A stretch of DNA of 64,000 bases from Posidonia oceanica (Eukaryota > Streptophyta > Magnoliopsida > Alismatales > Posidoniaceae). The stretch lies in the NCBI GenBank assembly GCA_037176725.1, contig JAZBRS010000029.1, forward strand, positions 124,405,001-124,469,000, given 5' to 3'. The notes under the pieces were generated by a model, which saw only the letters and a list, made by a program, of their open reading frames with translations, did no database searches and was not told the origin of the DNA. This document shows, in pieces, positions 19,601 through 31,434 of this stretch. The stretch's first letter is position 1. Every line of letters begins with the position of its first letter. A program made the position numbers and the translations under genes.

Positions 19601-22302
19601 TGTAAGGATCTACCTCTTTTCGCGTCCGAATCGCCCTCCCGACCTCAGCAGCCTCAGCAGTCGTCGGCGGAGGTCGTCCAGTCGCTGCGGTGATCGTCAG
19701 CTACTCGCGAAGGCCGGCACTGCTTCAGGGAGTGCCTCTGGTGCTTCTCGACCGATTGGACTGAAGCTCCACAGCTCGGGGAGAGATCCGGCAGTTTGTG
19801 GGTTCAGACAAGAGAGCGGAGGTTGGGGGAGGTTGTTGCTATTCGTCGGACCGGATGGAGCCCTCCGGCTGGTTGCTGGAGGTCCGGGGAGTGGTTCTGG
19901 ATAGTTGGCTTGCAGTTCTGGAGAGCGTGGAGGGAGTTTGAAGGTCGGGTCAGTTTCTGGTCAGAAGGAGTGATAGGTGTTTGTAGTGTTGTTTGCAGTC
20001 TGTGGTGAGGGAAAGGGCTAAAGGTCGGGTGGCTTAGGGAGGTGGTTTCTTGGCGAGTAACGGGACAGGGTTTGGGGAGGAGAGGCGGCCTGTGGTGCGG
20101 GGAATTTTTGGGAAGGAAGAGAGTTGGGTTCTGTCTGGATTTCAGAAGGCTTGGGGGAGAATGCTGGGTTGTTTCGTGTGTGGAACGGAGGGTTGTGTTG
20201 CAGGAAGTTCGGGCGAGATTGGGGGGCTAATTCCGAGCGATTTCGGAGGAGTTCCCGGTCTTGGTTTGCAGTGGAGGGAAGAAGTCCAAGTCCTCGTTTC
20301 TGGGTGGATTCCAGAGGAAAAAAAAAGGGTTCTCTCTCCCGCTGGGAATCACTCAGGGGTGGTCTCTTCTGGGGATGCTTCGGTCCGGGTTTCTCTTCCT
20401 CTCCTCCTCCCGATTAAGGTTCTGATCTCTCCTCCTTTTTGATTTGCAGGTCTGCAAGACTGTGGCAATTAAATGCCGAGGAGGGGCGATGGCAGGAGCA
20501 CGGACGAGGTTTGGCGCACGCCGGTCCGGTCTGAGCAGATGGCATGCGAGCGCAAGCCTGGCAATGGCAGAAGACTGTCGGAGGTAGCAGCAGTTGCAGA
20601 AGGTGGAAGAGGAAGTACTGTGCGGAGGGAAGGAGGAAGAAGAGAACTGTTGGTTGCGGGCTGGGCCGCAGATTTGAAAAAAAGAGAAAAAATAAAAGAG
20701 GGGAAACGGGCTGACGGGCCCAGCAGAGAGAAGAAAGAAAAAAGGATAAGAGGAGGAAGAAAAATGGAGGAGAAGAAAGGGGAGAAATAAATTAGGAAAA
20801 ATAAAATAAAAATAAGTAAAATATTAGTGTGCTTGTGTTGTAGGTTAGGGTCTTGATTAAAATTTTTAATGACTGTTTTTAGGTTAATTAGTGTGGTTTA
20901 AAGGGGTTTTGGGCTTGATTAGGGTTTTAGGGTTTTCTTTTGTTTTTAATTCATTTTCCATTTCGATTAAGTGTTGTTAAGTCTTTTAAATTGTTTTTTA
21001 GATTGTGTTTTTCTTGTTAAGTACTTAGGATGTTAATTAGGATTTTTAAGATTTATTTTTAGGTTAATTAGAATGGGTTTTGGTCTTTTTAGTTCTGGTC
21101 TTTTAGGTTTTTCTTTCTTAAGTCTTTTTGAATTAGGTTTTTGGTTTTTTATTTGTTAATTTTTCTTGATGTTTTTTAATTAGGTTTCTCTTGTCTGATT
21201 AAGTGTTTTTAAGTCTTCTTAATTGTTTCTCATTTTCTCTTTTTTGTTTAAGTTCTTAGGTTGTCTTTCTTAGGTTTGTTAAGTTAAGCTTTTTTCTTTC
21301 ATTAATTATTTATCCTAGTGTTTTTTAATTGTTTTACTTCTTTTTAGGGTTTGTTTTTGATTTTTTGATAGGGTTTTAACTTTTGGTTGGTTTGGATTTT
21401 ATTTTAGTTTTTTCCTTGATTTTACAGTGTTTTCTTTTAGTTTGTTTTGCATTTTTTAGTTTGCATCCTTGATTTTCTATTTTAGCTTGATTTAGTCAGT
21501 TTTAGGTTTTTAATTGTTCGTTTAATGTTTTTTAATTATTTTTCTTAGAGTTCTGGTTTGTTTCTCTTATGTTTTAGAGTTTTAGAGATTTTTAAGGTTT
21601 TTTATGGATTTTAGCAAAGGAAAGGAAGAGGAAAAGAGAAGGAAGAAGAAGAGGGAAAAAAGGAGGAATAAAGGGGAAAAGAGATGAGTTGGAGGAAACA
21701 ATTTTTAAAAATCAAGGAAAATGCTAAAAATAAAGTAAAAATAGAAATAAGATAGAGAAGAGATAGAAGTACAAAGCGGGGCCACAGCCAGGCAAGAAAA
21801 TGGGAGAAAAGGGGATGAAAAGGAGGAGGATAATCAGGAGAGAGAGAGGAGAGAGAAAACAATAATCTAGGAGAGAGAAAACGATAATTTGGCCAAAAGG
21901 AGGTCTTAGAGGTCTCAGAAAGGGGTGAAATTTGGCGGGTGTGGGGTCTAGGATTTCTAGTTTTGCTCCCAGGATTTTGGTTTGGTTTTGAGAAAGTTTT
22001 GGAGGGGTTTTGAGGTGTAGAAAAAAGGTAGTTTTGCCTAAGTTTCCTAGGGCTTTTGGGAGGGGTTCTGGTTTGAAATTTTGTGGGCTTTTTGGGGGGT
22101 TTACTAAGTGGGTGCTGGTGGGTTTTCCTATGGATTTTGGTCAGGTTTTGAGTTTGGGGAGAGGGGTAAAGGCTTAGGTCAAGTTTGCTTGGTTTTGAAG
22201 GGTAAAGAAGAGGATTAGGGTTTGGGTTTAGGTTAGGGTTTGAGTCCAGCAATCACTAGGAGGGCTCCAATCGATCCAGCCTGTCAAAATGAGGTGTCAA
22301 CA
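16668..22302 (-). mobile_element. Solo LTR 1, same family as element A, inserted in reverse
   Basis: It starts TGTAGTAATCC and ends TGTCAACA on the plus strand, the reverse complement of a TG...CA LTR, and is flanked by an exact 5-bp duplication. Its 5,635 bp matches the LTRs of element A. On the minus strand it shows the purine/pyrimidine tracts, C-rich leader, AT-rich TGCATTT block, tandem array, conserved block and primer-site-like 12-mer in the same order. No internal sequence is present, so it is a product of LTR-LTR recombination. It interrupts element A between the hairpin region and the 3' end of its internal region. Confidence 0.93.
17381..17970 (-). repeat. 30-bp tandem array in solo LTR 1, about 20 copies
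   Basis: CAAAACGGTGCGAGAAAACG-type units start exactly every 30 bp (17411, 17441, 17471, 17501 ... 17711, 17741, 17771, 17801, 17951). Since 30 is a multiple of three, all frames stay open on the minus strand (up to 345 codons of FCVPLLCLAP-like repeats). This is a repeat artefact, not a gene. Confidence 0.88.
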
Positions 22303-23281
22303 CATAGTATCATATAGCTATCTCTCTCAACAACAACAACGGGAGGAGGAGGAAAAGAGAGAGATATCTCTCTCAACAACAACAACGGAGGAGGAGGAAA
22401 AGAGAGAGATGCACCATCCCGCTTTCCCCCAGAGGAGTACAGCGCAACAAGCGTTAGCGTAAGCATAGCATTTGCATTAGCACAGCATTCTAGTGTTCGC
22501 ATTCATTTGCATTTGCATTCACCTTCCTGCATTGCTTAGGACATCCTTTGCATTGCATTGCACTTCCTGCCTTTTCCGCCTGCTTGCCGCCTTGACCAGG
22601 GGCAAGCCTTTTCTCTTTCTCGTGGACTCGCGAGCTCCTGCTCATTTCACTTGTCCCGAACAGACAAGGACCTTTGGCCTCCCCCGGACTAGCAGCCAAC
22701 CTGCCCAAACGGCAAGCGCATTAGTCCTTCCGGAGCCTCTGTTGCACAAGCTTGGATGAGCAGCCAACTTGTCGCGTTGCATCATCGCACTTTCTGCTTC
22801 TCCTCGCTTCAGCATGCATCACACTGCACTGCACCAGCATCCCGTGTTGGTGGCTGCATTCACAGTGCCAACGCTCACAGCATCGGCATTAGCACTCGCA
22901 GCATAGCAAGCACCCATAGCATTAGCACTAGCACCAGCACTCATTGCATCAGCACAGCATTTCCTCATGCACAGCATCCGCACATGCACCACTAGCATAT
23001 TGGTTCAACATCAGCATTAACATTAGCAGCACATCAACACTACATCAGCATTCGCATCTGCACTAACTTTTGCACTAACATCTGCATTAGCATGCACTGC
23101 ATTGCATTGGCATTTGCATTTGCATTCGCATTTTGGCAACGGGTCACAATTTCCGGTGTATCCACTGGATAAGTGACTCACGCCTATAGCAACACCTGGC
23201 TCTCTCCGGCGTCGGGTGGGGTGTCTTGTCAACCCTGAGCTACGGTCTCGCTTCGCTTGACCTCGCCCTGGAAGTGGCATC
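22303..23281 (+). other. 3' end of the internal region of element A
   Basis: No gene is seen. After the right CATAG copy there is a tandem duplication (about 22319-22411) of CAACAACAACAACGG followed by GAGGAGGAGGAAAAGAGAGA. GCATTAGCATTTGCATTAGC-type sequence follows to about 23130. The last 150 bp (GGCAACGGGTCA ... GATAAGTGACTCA) match the end of element C at 51650-51801. The polypurine tract expected before the 3' LTR is degenerate (GGAAGTGGCATC), whereas element C has AGGGAGGAGCATC. Confidence 0.75.
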
Positions 23282-26200
23282 TGTAGACACCCCATTTTGA
23301 CATGCTCATTTGGTGGTTCTCTGTGAAACCCATTTTGACCTCCAAAACTACTCCCAAAAACCTTAGAAGAACTCTAGGTTTGCACTCACCCAAAACCCAA
23401 GAAAAACTATAGGTAAATCACTCTTAAAATCCTAAAAAAGCTCTAGGATAGCATCTCTTAAACCCTACGTCAGCACTTAAACCCTAGGTTAGCACAGGAC
23501 ACTCCCATGCATGCACAAACCCAAGCCCGTCTCCTTCTTTCTCTTCTGATTATCCTTTTCTCCCTCCTTATTATCCTTTTCTCTCTCCTCTTTATCCTCT
23601 CTCTCTTTCCTTCTTCTTTTCTTGTTTTCCATGGGCTCAATGGGCCCAGCCCATTTCCTCACCTCTCTCCTTCCTTCCTTCTATTTTGTTTCTATTTTTT
23701 ATTTTATTTTATTCCATCTTATTTGATTTTTAATCTCCCTTTTCCCTTTCTTTCCTCCTTTCTTTCCTTCTTTCCTCCTTTCTTTCTTTCTTTTCCATTT
23801 TTCCATTTCTTTTCCTCAGCCCAGCCCATTTCCTCACTTCTTCCCCTTCCTTCCTTCTATCTTATTTCTATTCCTATTTTTACTTTATTTTATTCCATCT
23901 TATTTGATTCTTAATTTCCTTTTTCCCTTCCTCCTTTCTTTCCTTCTTTCTTTCTTTCTTTTTCCCATTTCTTTTTCTCTAAGGCCCAATGGGCCCAGCT
24001 TTCCCCACTTCTTCCCCTTCCAACTTTCTATTTTATTCCTATTTTTATTTTATTTTATTCCATCTTATTTGATTTTTAATTTCCTTTTTCCCTTCCTCCT
24101 TTCTTTCCTTCTTTCTTTCTTTCTTTTCAATTTTCCCATTTCTTTTTCTCTAAGGCTCAATGGGCCCAGCTTTCCTCACTTCTTCCCCTTCCTACCTTCT
24201 ATTTTATTCCTATTTTTATTTTATTTTATTCCATCTTATTTGTTTTTTTAATTTCCTTTTTTCCTTCCCCCTTTCTTTCTTTCTTCCCTTCCTTATTTCC
24301 TTCTTTCTTTCTTCTCTCAACACCAAAGCTCGGCCCACTGCTTTTCTTTCTTCTTTTTTCTTCATTTCCTCCTCGGGCTCAGGCCTTCCTCTCCCTTCTT
24401 TCCCTTTCTCTCTTTTCTTTTTGATTTTTTTCTCTCAGCCTGCACAAGTCCGGCCCATGCTCCCCTCCTTCCTCTCTTCTTCCTCCTTTCCCTCCTAATT
24501 TGCTCCCAACCCAGCACGCCTCCTCTGCACTCACAGCCCCCTCACGAGCCCCTCCTGCAGCACACACTCTTCCCCTTGCCCACTTCATCTTTCGGCGTGT
24601 GTAGCCTCACAAGCCACACCCCTCGCCAGCCTCCCATCTCACTGCCACAGCTGCCAACTCCTCTGCAAAACCAATTCCAGCTCTTGCACAACTTGTGCCC
24701 ACTCGAGTGGAGGCCAGAGAACAAAACCGATCTCCGCTCTTCCCTTCCATTGGTCAGCAACCAGAGAATTCACGCACAGAGCAAGAGAGCACCCATTAGC
24801 CTTCCCAGTACAGCCCAGAGCTCCCCAACCTTGCCTCCTCACGCACAGCTACTCCCTGCAGCCCAAATTCCTCCACGGCACTCACCGCACACCCACCTTC
24901 ATCACCCAATTCCCAGATCACTCCCAAGCACCCACCAGATCACAGCATCCACTACAAACACCTTCACCCAGTTTCTGTCCAAAAACACCCCCGAACCTCC
25001 AACCCTCCAACAACCATGCCAGCCCCCCAAACTTCTCCTCCATACTCACCAAACCACCAGCAAACCAGAGGAACCCTCTGAGCAACCGGAGAACCACCCG
25101 AGCTTGAGAGAGCCGAAATAGTTGCAGAAACCACCCATAAACCCAAAACCAGGTTCCAGTGCGCTAAGCTCACGCCTGAGCTGCTCTGATGCTCCCCCGC
25201 GATGCTAGAAAGACGCTCCGATCACCGTGCAGCACCCTCCGCCTCTGCAGCATCCCAGCCAACCGCCTGCAACCGCCAAAGACAAGTCGACGTAGTCTGA
25301 GGACTCCGGCACGCTCCAAGGGTAAGTAATCCCATATCCTTACTCAGTGCATGTTATTTATGCTTACTAGCTAGTTAGAATAGGATTTAGAGGCTTAGAC
25401 TAAGCTTTTGCCTCCGCCGCGGGGTCGTCTTGCCCGACAAGCCCCCGCAGCTCCGCCGGCGTCGCCCCACCACTCTGGTCCTCCGTAGCCGCTCCGAAGC
25501 GTCCCCCGAGCATCGCTAGAGTGCCAGGATGCTGCTCCGCCCCTCAGCACGCCGTTGCAGGCCCTGCTCCGCCCTCTCGACCTCTGTAGCTCGCCGGAGC
25601 CACTGTCGTTTCGTCCCGCCGCTCCACTACACCAAACGGCTCCAGAGCTTCCTCCGAGCTCCGCCTGACGTCCAGGAGCACAACCCGCCCCTCTCCGGAC
25701 CTCGCCGATCACTCCAGACCTCCTCCCGTCCTCCTCCTTCTCTACAGCAACTGCCGAGGTCGTTCGGACGTCTCCGCCACCGCAACGCCTCCGCGACGCC
25801 TCCGCTGTGTTCGCTTGAGCTCCAAGATGCTTCCCAGACTCCGCCACAGTAGCTCCAGAGCTTCCAGAAGCTAGACCACCTCTGGCTTCATCTATAGAAG
25901 ACCACCATGCCGTCAAGACGCTCCGGGCACTGCCACTCGCCGCCGAAGCCTCCGGCGCATTCCCCTGGACCTGCTCCAGCCTTCTGGACCCTCAGTCGCA
26001 GCCGCCAGCTGCCGGATCGCCGCCGTGCAGCCCTCCTTCTCCGGCTGCAGTGCTGCAGTGTCGAAAGACACTGTAGCACTGTAGCGTTATCAAGTTTTAA
26101 TTTAATGTTGGTTCGGAGCATTATCGTGTTTTGCTTTAGTTTATTTTATTTGCATCTGGGTCCAGCTGTGGTTTAAGTTTGATTTAAATTCTGATTTAAA

Positions 26201-28815
26201 TCTTATTGCATTGAAGTCTGGTCCAGCATTTATCTTTATCTTTATTTACATGAAGGTCCCCCATGCATTCATTTAATTGATTTAAATGTTAGTTTTATTG
26301 CATGCATTGCATTTTAGTCCCTGAGTTTGTTTAAATTGCATTTCAGTCCTGGTTTGGTTTGAAAATCATTTAAATGGCATTTTAAATTATATTACATTGA
26401 GATAAAGCACTGCATGTTTTCAAATTTGCAAGTTAGTCCATCTGCAGTATCAACATTTCATTTAATTTGCATATTTACCATATTGCATTGCATTTTTTAT
26501 CTTGAGTTTTGTTTTTATTGCATTTTAGTCCAGAGCATGCATTCACAGTGTTTAAAAATTGCATTTTACCTTATTGCATTGCATTTCTTGCCCTGCATTT
26601 TGTTATATTTGCATTTCAGTCCACTGTTGGTTTACATTTCATTTAATGTTGCATTTAAACTATATTACAATGCATAAAAATACAGCATGCTTGCATATTT
26701 GCATTTCAGTCCATCTGCATGGTTTGAAAATCATTTAAATGCATTTTAAAACCATATTGCATTGAAATAAAATGCCACATGTTTCCAGATTTGCTTTTCA
26801 GTCCTTGCATCAATTGAAATGTCATTTAATCATGCATTTAAACTATATTGCATTGCTAAAAAATCCAAAAACATAGTTTAATTGCATTTCAGTCCTCCAT
26901 CAGTTCATGCATATCATTTAAATGCCATGTTCACCTTATTGCATTGCATCAAAAAATCTGAAAAATACTTTAATTGCATCTGGGTCCTATCAGTTGTAAA
27001 TCATGCATTTAATCTACTATTTTATCTTATTGCATTGCATCAAAAAAATCTGAAAAATACTTTAATTGCATCTAAGTCCATCAGCTTGCATATCATGCAT
27101 TTAATTCTTGTTTTAAACCTTATTGCATTGCATAAAAGCCCACAAAATTTCTGAAATTGCACATTAGTCCTTCTTGCATACATGCATCATTTAAATGGCA
27201 TTTTTAACCATATTGCATTGCATTAAAGCCCACTGATTTTCTGAAATTGCATGTCAGTCCTTATTTTTTTAGTTTTTGCATGCTTGCTTGCTTTCCATGC
27301 ATTGCACTTAAGTCCCATATGTTTTTAAAATTGTATTTAGGTCATTTCTTGCATTTTTGCATGCATATCCTACTGTTAACCCTGCATTCTCTCCATGCAC
27401 TGTTGCATTAGCATTCGTGCATGCATCCACCCTATTTCTGCACACACTTAGGGAAGTTTTACACATAGGCCCATGTAGTTTCCTAAACTGCACATAGGTC
27501 CCTGCACTAGTACCCCTGCATGCATAGCATCCCCATATCATTGCACATGTTCCCATGCATTCATCTAGGCATTATTAGCCTTCTAACATGTAAGCCACCA
27601 ATGCATTGCACGCATTTAGGGGCTAATTGCACTTAGACCCCTGTCTGGCTCACTTTTGCTGGCCCCTGAGCCATCTGACTTGCAATCTGAATGACTTTTG
27701 ATCGGACCGTTGGATCTTTGCGATCTAACTATCCAGGTCTTCCTGGTTGAATGATCTTTCATTTAAACCAAAGTTATCTCAGATCAGGCCTCAGATTCTC
27801 AGGATAAGCCCAGCTGAAGCACTACATAGCATTCATTGCATCTGCTTTGCTTGGCATGCATCGTTTTGTGTGCATGCATCTGTTTTGCATCGCATTTGCC
27901 TCGTTTTGTGTGCATGCATCCGTTTTCTTTCGCTTTTGCATCGTTTTGCGTGCCTGCCTTGTTTTCTTTTGCATCTACACTGTTTTGCGTGCCCGCTTTG
28001 CTTTTCTTTGCTTATCGCCTCCATCTGCATTGTTTTGCGTGCCTACATCTACTTTCTTTGCTTGTCTCCTGCCTTGCACCGTTTTGCGTGTCTGCTTGCA
28101 TTTTCTCCTGCATTGCACCGTTTTCCGCACCCACTTTCGTTTTCCCCTTGCATGTTGCTTGCATTGCATTGTTTATCGCAGTTTTGTTTTATCGCCTGCA
28201 TCTGCATTAGGGCAATGATGCTTACTGCCTAGGAGTTCTCACGAACCAGGGTTCGCCCGGTTCAGAACACTAGCTACGTTGCTGAGCACATACCTTGCAC
28301 GTTTAATTCCCTGCACGCATTTCAGCACTTAGAGCACGCATTAGAGCATGCATTCAGACATTCATTGCATTCTGGCATTAGGCTAGCATTTCCTTGCATT
28401 AGCGAGCGAGATAGCCTAAGAAAGACCGATTCTCGGACGTATCGGGGGTGCCTAACACCTTCCCCGTGCGTAACAGGAGTCCTTGCCCTTTCTCTTGGCC
28501 CGCAATGACCATTCCTTCATCCTAGGCATGAGTCATAGCATAGCATCACATTGTGTTGCATCACATCTCTTTGCATCCTCCTTGCATCCGGTTTTGCATG
28601 TCTTTTCATGCATTACCCTCGGTTTTCCTTGTCTCCCAATCTAATAGACATGGTGGCGATTCTGATTTGTCTTATCATTTCATTTTCCTCTTTTTGCCAG
28701 CGTTTCCGAGTCAAGTTTCCTTCCTCGGATTCCACCGCATATAGTGACCCTAATGTCGATCAGTGCACGCGAGCTTTGGCATCGTGCATGGATTTGATAT
28801 TTCAGGATTACTACA
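23282..28815 (+). mobile_element. 3' LTR of element A (5,534 bp)
   Basis: It starts TGTAGACACC and ends ATTACTACA, colinear with 4303-9927. The central AT-rich part (about 26100-27840) is almost identical to the 5' LTR: two short open frames are identical or differ by one residue. The GC-rich part (25390-26060) differs at roughly 8-10% of visible positions, almost all transitions. The tandem array near 27840-28210 is shorter than in the 5' LTR. Confidence 0.92.
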
Positions 28816-28820
28816 CTTGT
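28816..28820. repeat. Target-site duplication of element A, right copy (CTTGT)
   Basis: Exact copy of 4298-4302, immediately after the final CA of the 3' LTR. Confidence 0.93.
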
Positions 28821-28890
28821 CTGTTTACTGTACTGCTTACGCCCTTTGGCACTGTAAACTAGACTGATTATGGAATAAAAATGCCCAGGG
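28821..28890 (+). other. Displaced remainder of the PMD gene 3' UTR
   Basis: With element A removed, the T-rich sequence after the PMD stop codon (4210) continues directly into this segment, which contains GGAATAAAAATG, a plausible poly(A) signal near 28872. The insertion moved the end of the transcript 24.5 kb away. Confidence 0.5.
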
Positions 28891-29383
28891 GGCCTTCTTG
28901 AGTATCAAAATGCGTGTATTTGTATCTGTACTTGAAGTATGTGGATGCATTGTTAAGGAAATGGCTTCGTCTGCTGGTATCTCGGGGTTCCATGCCCTCG
29001 GGCGACTTAAGTTAACTTAAGTCAAAAGCCAGAAAATTCCTTGTAAAAAACGCGAGACCAAAACGCGAGACCGAGTCGCGAGACTAATTTGCGCGTCTTT
29101 TAGCACGTGATTTGTACTTTTAGAGTGCCTATATCTTTACCTCCACAGTTCGTGGGAGTGCCCAGATCGCCTTCTTAGACCCCGTGGCCGCCTCCTCTTC
29201 CATCTCCCTCGAATTGGTAGGTTTCTTTGGCTTTATTGGGTTCCATGGTTGGCCAACCGTGCCCTAGCTCCCAATGGTGGTGGCGTGTCCCTGTTGGTCT
29301 AGCGAGGCTGCTATCCAGCTTCCTCTTCCCCGTTTTCTTTGCTTCTTGAGCTCTATTTTGACCTCTATCTCTGATTTGTGTAG
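28891..29383 (+). other. Intergenic leader with CGCGAGA repeats
   Basis: No gene is seen. Three copies of CGCGAGAC lie at 29050-29085 after TTGTAAAAAA. A similar AAAAACGC-AGAG cluster lies at 30873-30960 after the next gene. A possible splice acceptor TTGTGTAG at 29376-29383 precedes the next open frame. Confidence 0.5.
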
Positions 29384-30667
29384 GGTTTCCCCACTTTGGT
29401 TACCCCGGTTCATTGTTCGGAGGTGCTTCGGGCGTGGATTGGAGATCTCAACACCGGCGACCGCGAGAAGCTGCGGTTGTGGGGGATTTCCTCCCGGATA
29501 CTGAATGTGGCTGAGGTGGAAGTCAGTCGACACCTCCTATGTGCCGTCGCGAGGTTCTGGAAACCCTCGCTCCATGTTTTTCGCTTTGGCAAAGTGGAAA
29601 TGACACCCACACTAGAGGAGGTGCATCGGATCTACGGCTTGTCGCCTTTGCTGGGGCCATCTGTGTTTATGAGACGTGAGGGCTATGCGTCTGTTCTGTG
29701 TCAGCTAACAGGCTTCACTACTGGGGAGTGTGCAGAAAGACTGATCTGTACTGACGGGCCGGCACCTAGGCTTCGCCTGGAATACTTTGAGTAGATGATT
29801 CAGAGGCGTGCCACCTTGGGCGATGATTTGTGGCTCAGGGGGTTTGTCACCCGCTTCTTGGGTGAACTGATCTTTAGCCACGGTCGTCTGACAGTCGCAA
29901 TAGAGGTGGCCGAGATTGCGCTGGCCGTAGTAACCCGGCAGATTGATCTGACGCCGGTGATCTTAGCAGAGACCTTCTGTGGGCTGGACAGGGTTTCACA
30001 CCGCTGTCGCCACTTCCACGGGTGCGCGGCTCTGGTTCAGGTAAACTGTAAACTGCAACTGCTTGGTAGACTGATCTGCTTTATGTTCTACTGCCACTGA
30101 TATGTTCTTCTTTCAGGTCTGGCTGGCTTGCCAAATGGGAGCCATGGCTCTCCGCCCTCAGCGTCCTGCTTTTGAAAGTTATTGTCGCTCCGGACATGCT
30201 CGGACCATTGGCAGTGTCCGGGAAGAGTATGAAAAATTGGAGGGGCTGACAGAAGACGTCGTTATCTGGCAGATCCTCCCAGCTGCTGCGGAACCATTCA
30301 CCGTGTTCTTCAGTGGAAACAACACACGGCTAGTCGTCTTGCTGGGATTTGATGGGGGTGTCGAGTTTCATCCCATCCAGGTGCTACGACAGTTCGATTT
30401 CGCCAAGATGCATTCATTGAGGGCCAGATGCTCGAGATTTTTCGACTTTACCCACTCAGCTCTACAGTGATGATTACAGAGCTAGCCCATCTCACGCGAG
30501 GTGGAATCAGGTCTACTGATATAGTTGTGGTGCCTGGCTCATACTGTATTGCTGGTTATATCAGTGAAGTGCAAGGGACTTGGCCCATCAGTCAGGTCCC
30601 GCCTAGCGGTCCTCTGTTCAGCAACGCTGGGAGCTCCAAGAGGGCATGGACCAGCTCGGATAAGTGA
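29384..30667 (+). pseudogene. DUF7745-like accessory gene, intron-bearing, decayed
   Basis: Exon 1 (about 29384-30040) encodes VLRAWIGDLNTGDREKLRLW and FRFGKVEMTPTLEEVHRIYG. After a 76-bp GT-AG intron (30041-30116) exon 2 encodes ESYCRSGHARTIGSVREEYE and EDVVIWQI. The 'MTPTxEE' phrase and order of motifs match the DUF7745/ORF1-type proteins found in plant genomes and in Ogre-like elements. Their biochemical role is unknown. There is one TAG stop (29792-29794), and a frame change near 30400 after which the other frame (IEGQMLEIFRLYPLSS ...) continues to the stop at 30665-30667. No ATG is obvious at the start. It lies antisense to the neighbouring pol and next to the PMD gene, so I infer an extra ORF of element B. 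Confidence 0.65.
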
Positions 30668-31434
30668 AAGCAAAGGGTAGCATGTTTAATTAATCCTGCA
30701 ACTTGTGCAGGTCCAAACTGATGCTTGTAACTGAATTTTAATGAATAGCAAGTTGCAATGATGTTGTGCATGCTTCCATGTTGAACTCTGTATGTGGGGC
30801 TTGGTGCCTCCTTGATTCTGTAAGCAAAACGTAACCCCTTCCAAAAGCTAGCTATTCTGCAAAAATCCCTGTTAAAAACGCAAGAGCTTTGCGCGAAAAC
30901 ATAGCGCGAGAGCTTAGCGCGGGAGACTAGCACGGTAGCTTTACGCGAGAGTGATAAACAAGTAGTTTTTTCAGGGTTCTCCTCTCTTTTGGGTGGTGCA
31001 AGGGGGTCAGACCTAGCTTCCTGACATGGTGTCCGTGATCCTTGAGCTGCGAGCAAGCCTACTCTGCCTCTTGCCAAGGATTCTACCTCTGATCTGTGGT
31101 CCACTAGCAATGTTTGTCCTGAAGTCCCTGTATCTTCTTTTGAACTGGCTAGCTGTCGGTGGCTCCCGACTGGTGTTGGATCAGTGATGCAAGCCTGGAG
31201 CGAGGCTATCCTGCCTCTGGTCATACTGGCCCAGTGATCTTCCATAGCGGGCAGATGACATGCTTCGGCTCGAAGTCGAGCGGAACCTTGTAGGGTTGGA
31301 GGGAAGATGCAGAATGAATGCATGATTGATGCAAATGTTTTGTCGTTCTCAGTACATGGAATGCTTTCAATGCCTGCTACAGAGAAGGGAGCGGTCTCAA
31401 ACCTCATCTGACTCTACCTGGACTCTTAGCTGTT
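30668..31434. other. Spacer after the DUF7745-like gene, no gene seen
   Basis: It begins with AT-rich 3' UTR-like DNA, then five loose copies of GCGCGAGAGCTT at 30873-30960, then mixed sequence. A 271-codon open frame on the minus strand (30592-31407) has no recognisable domain and overlaps the end of the plus-strand gene, so I do not call it. Confidence 0.5.

Larger units (their letters stand above)
4303..28815 (+). mobile_element. Element A: giant non-autonomous Tat/Ogre-type LTR retrotransposon
   Basis: Two long terminal repeats (4303-9927 and 23282-28815) begin TGTAGACACC, end ATTACTACA, and are flanked by an exact 5-bp duplication. A primer binding site follows the 5' LTR. The internal region holds a long leader, a decayed gag (11489-13672) and long non-coding stretches with hairpin repeats. 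No reverse transcriptase, RNase H or integrase is visible. It therefore looks like a gag-only element mobilised by a pol-bearing relative. Of its 24.5 kb, about 5.6 kb is a later solo-LTR insertion (16668-22302), leaving about 18.9 kb as the original length. The insertion point lies in the 3' UTR of the PMD gene. Confidence 0.93.

Noticed and set aside
30592..31407. 271-codon open frame on the minus strand
   Set aside because: No recognisable domain, overlaps the end of the spliced plus-strand gene, and spans the CGCGAGA spacer.
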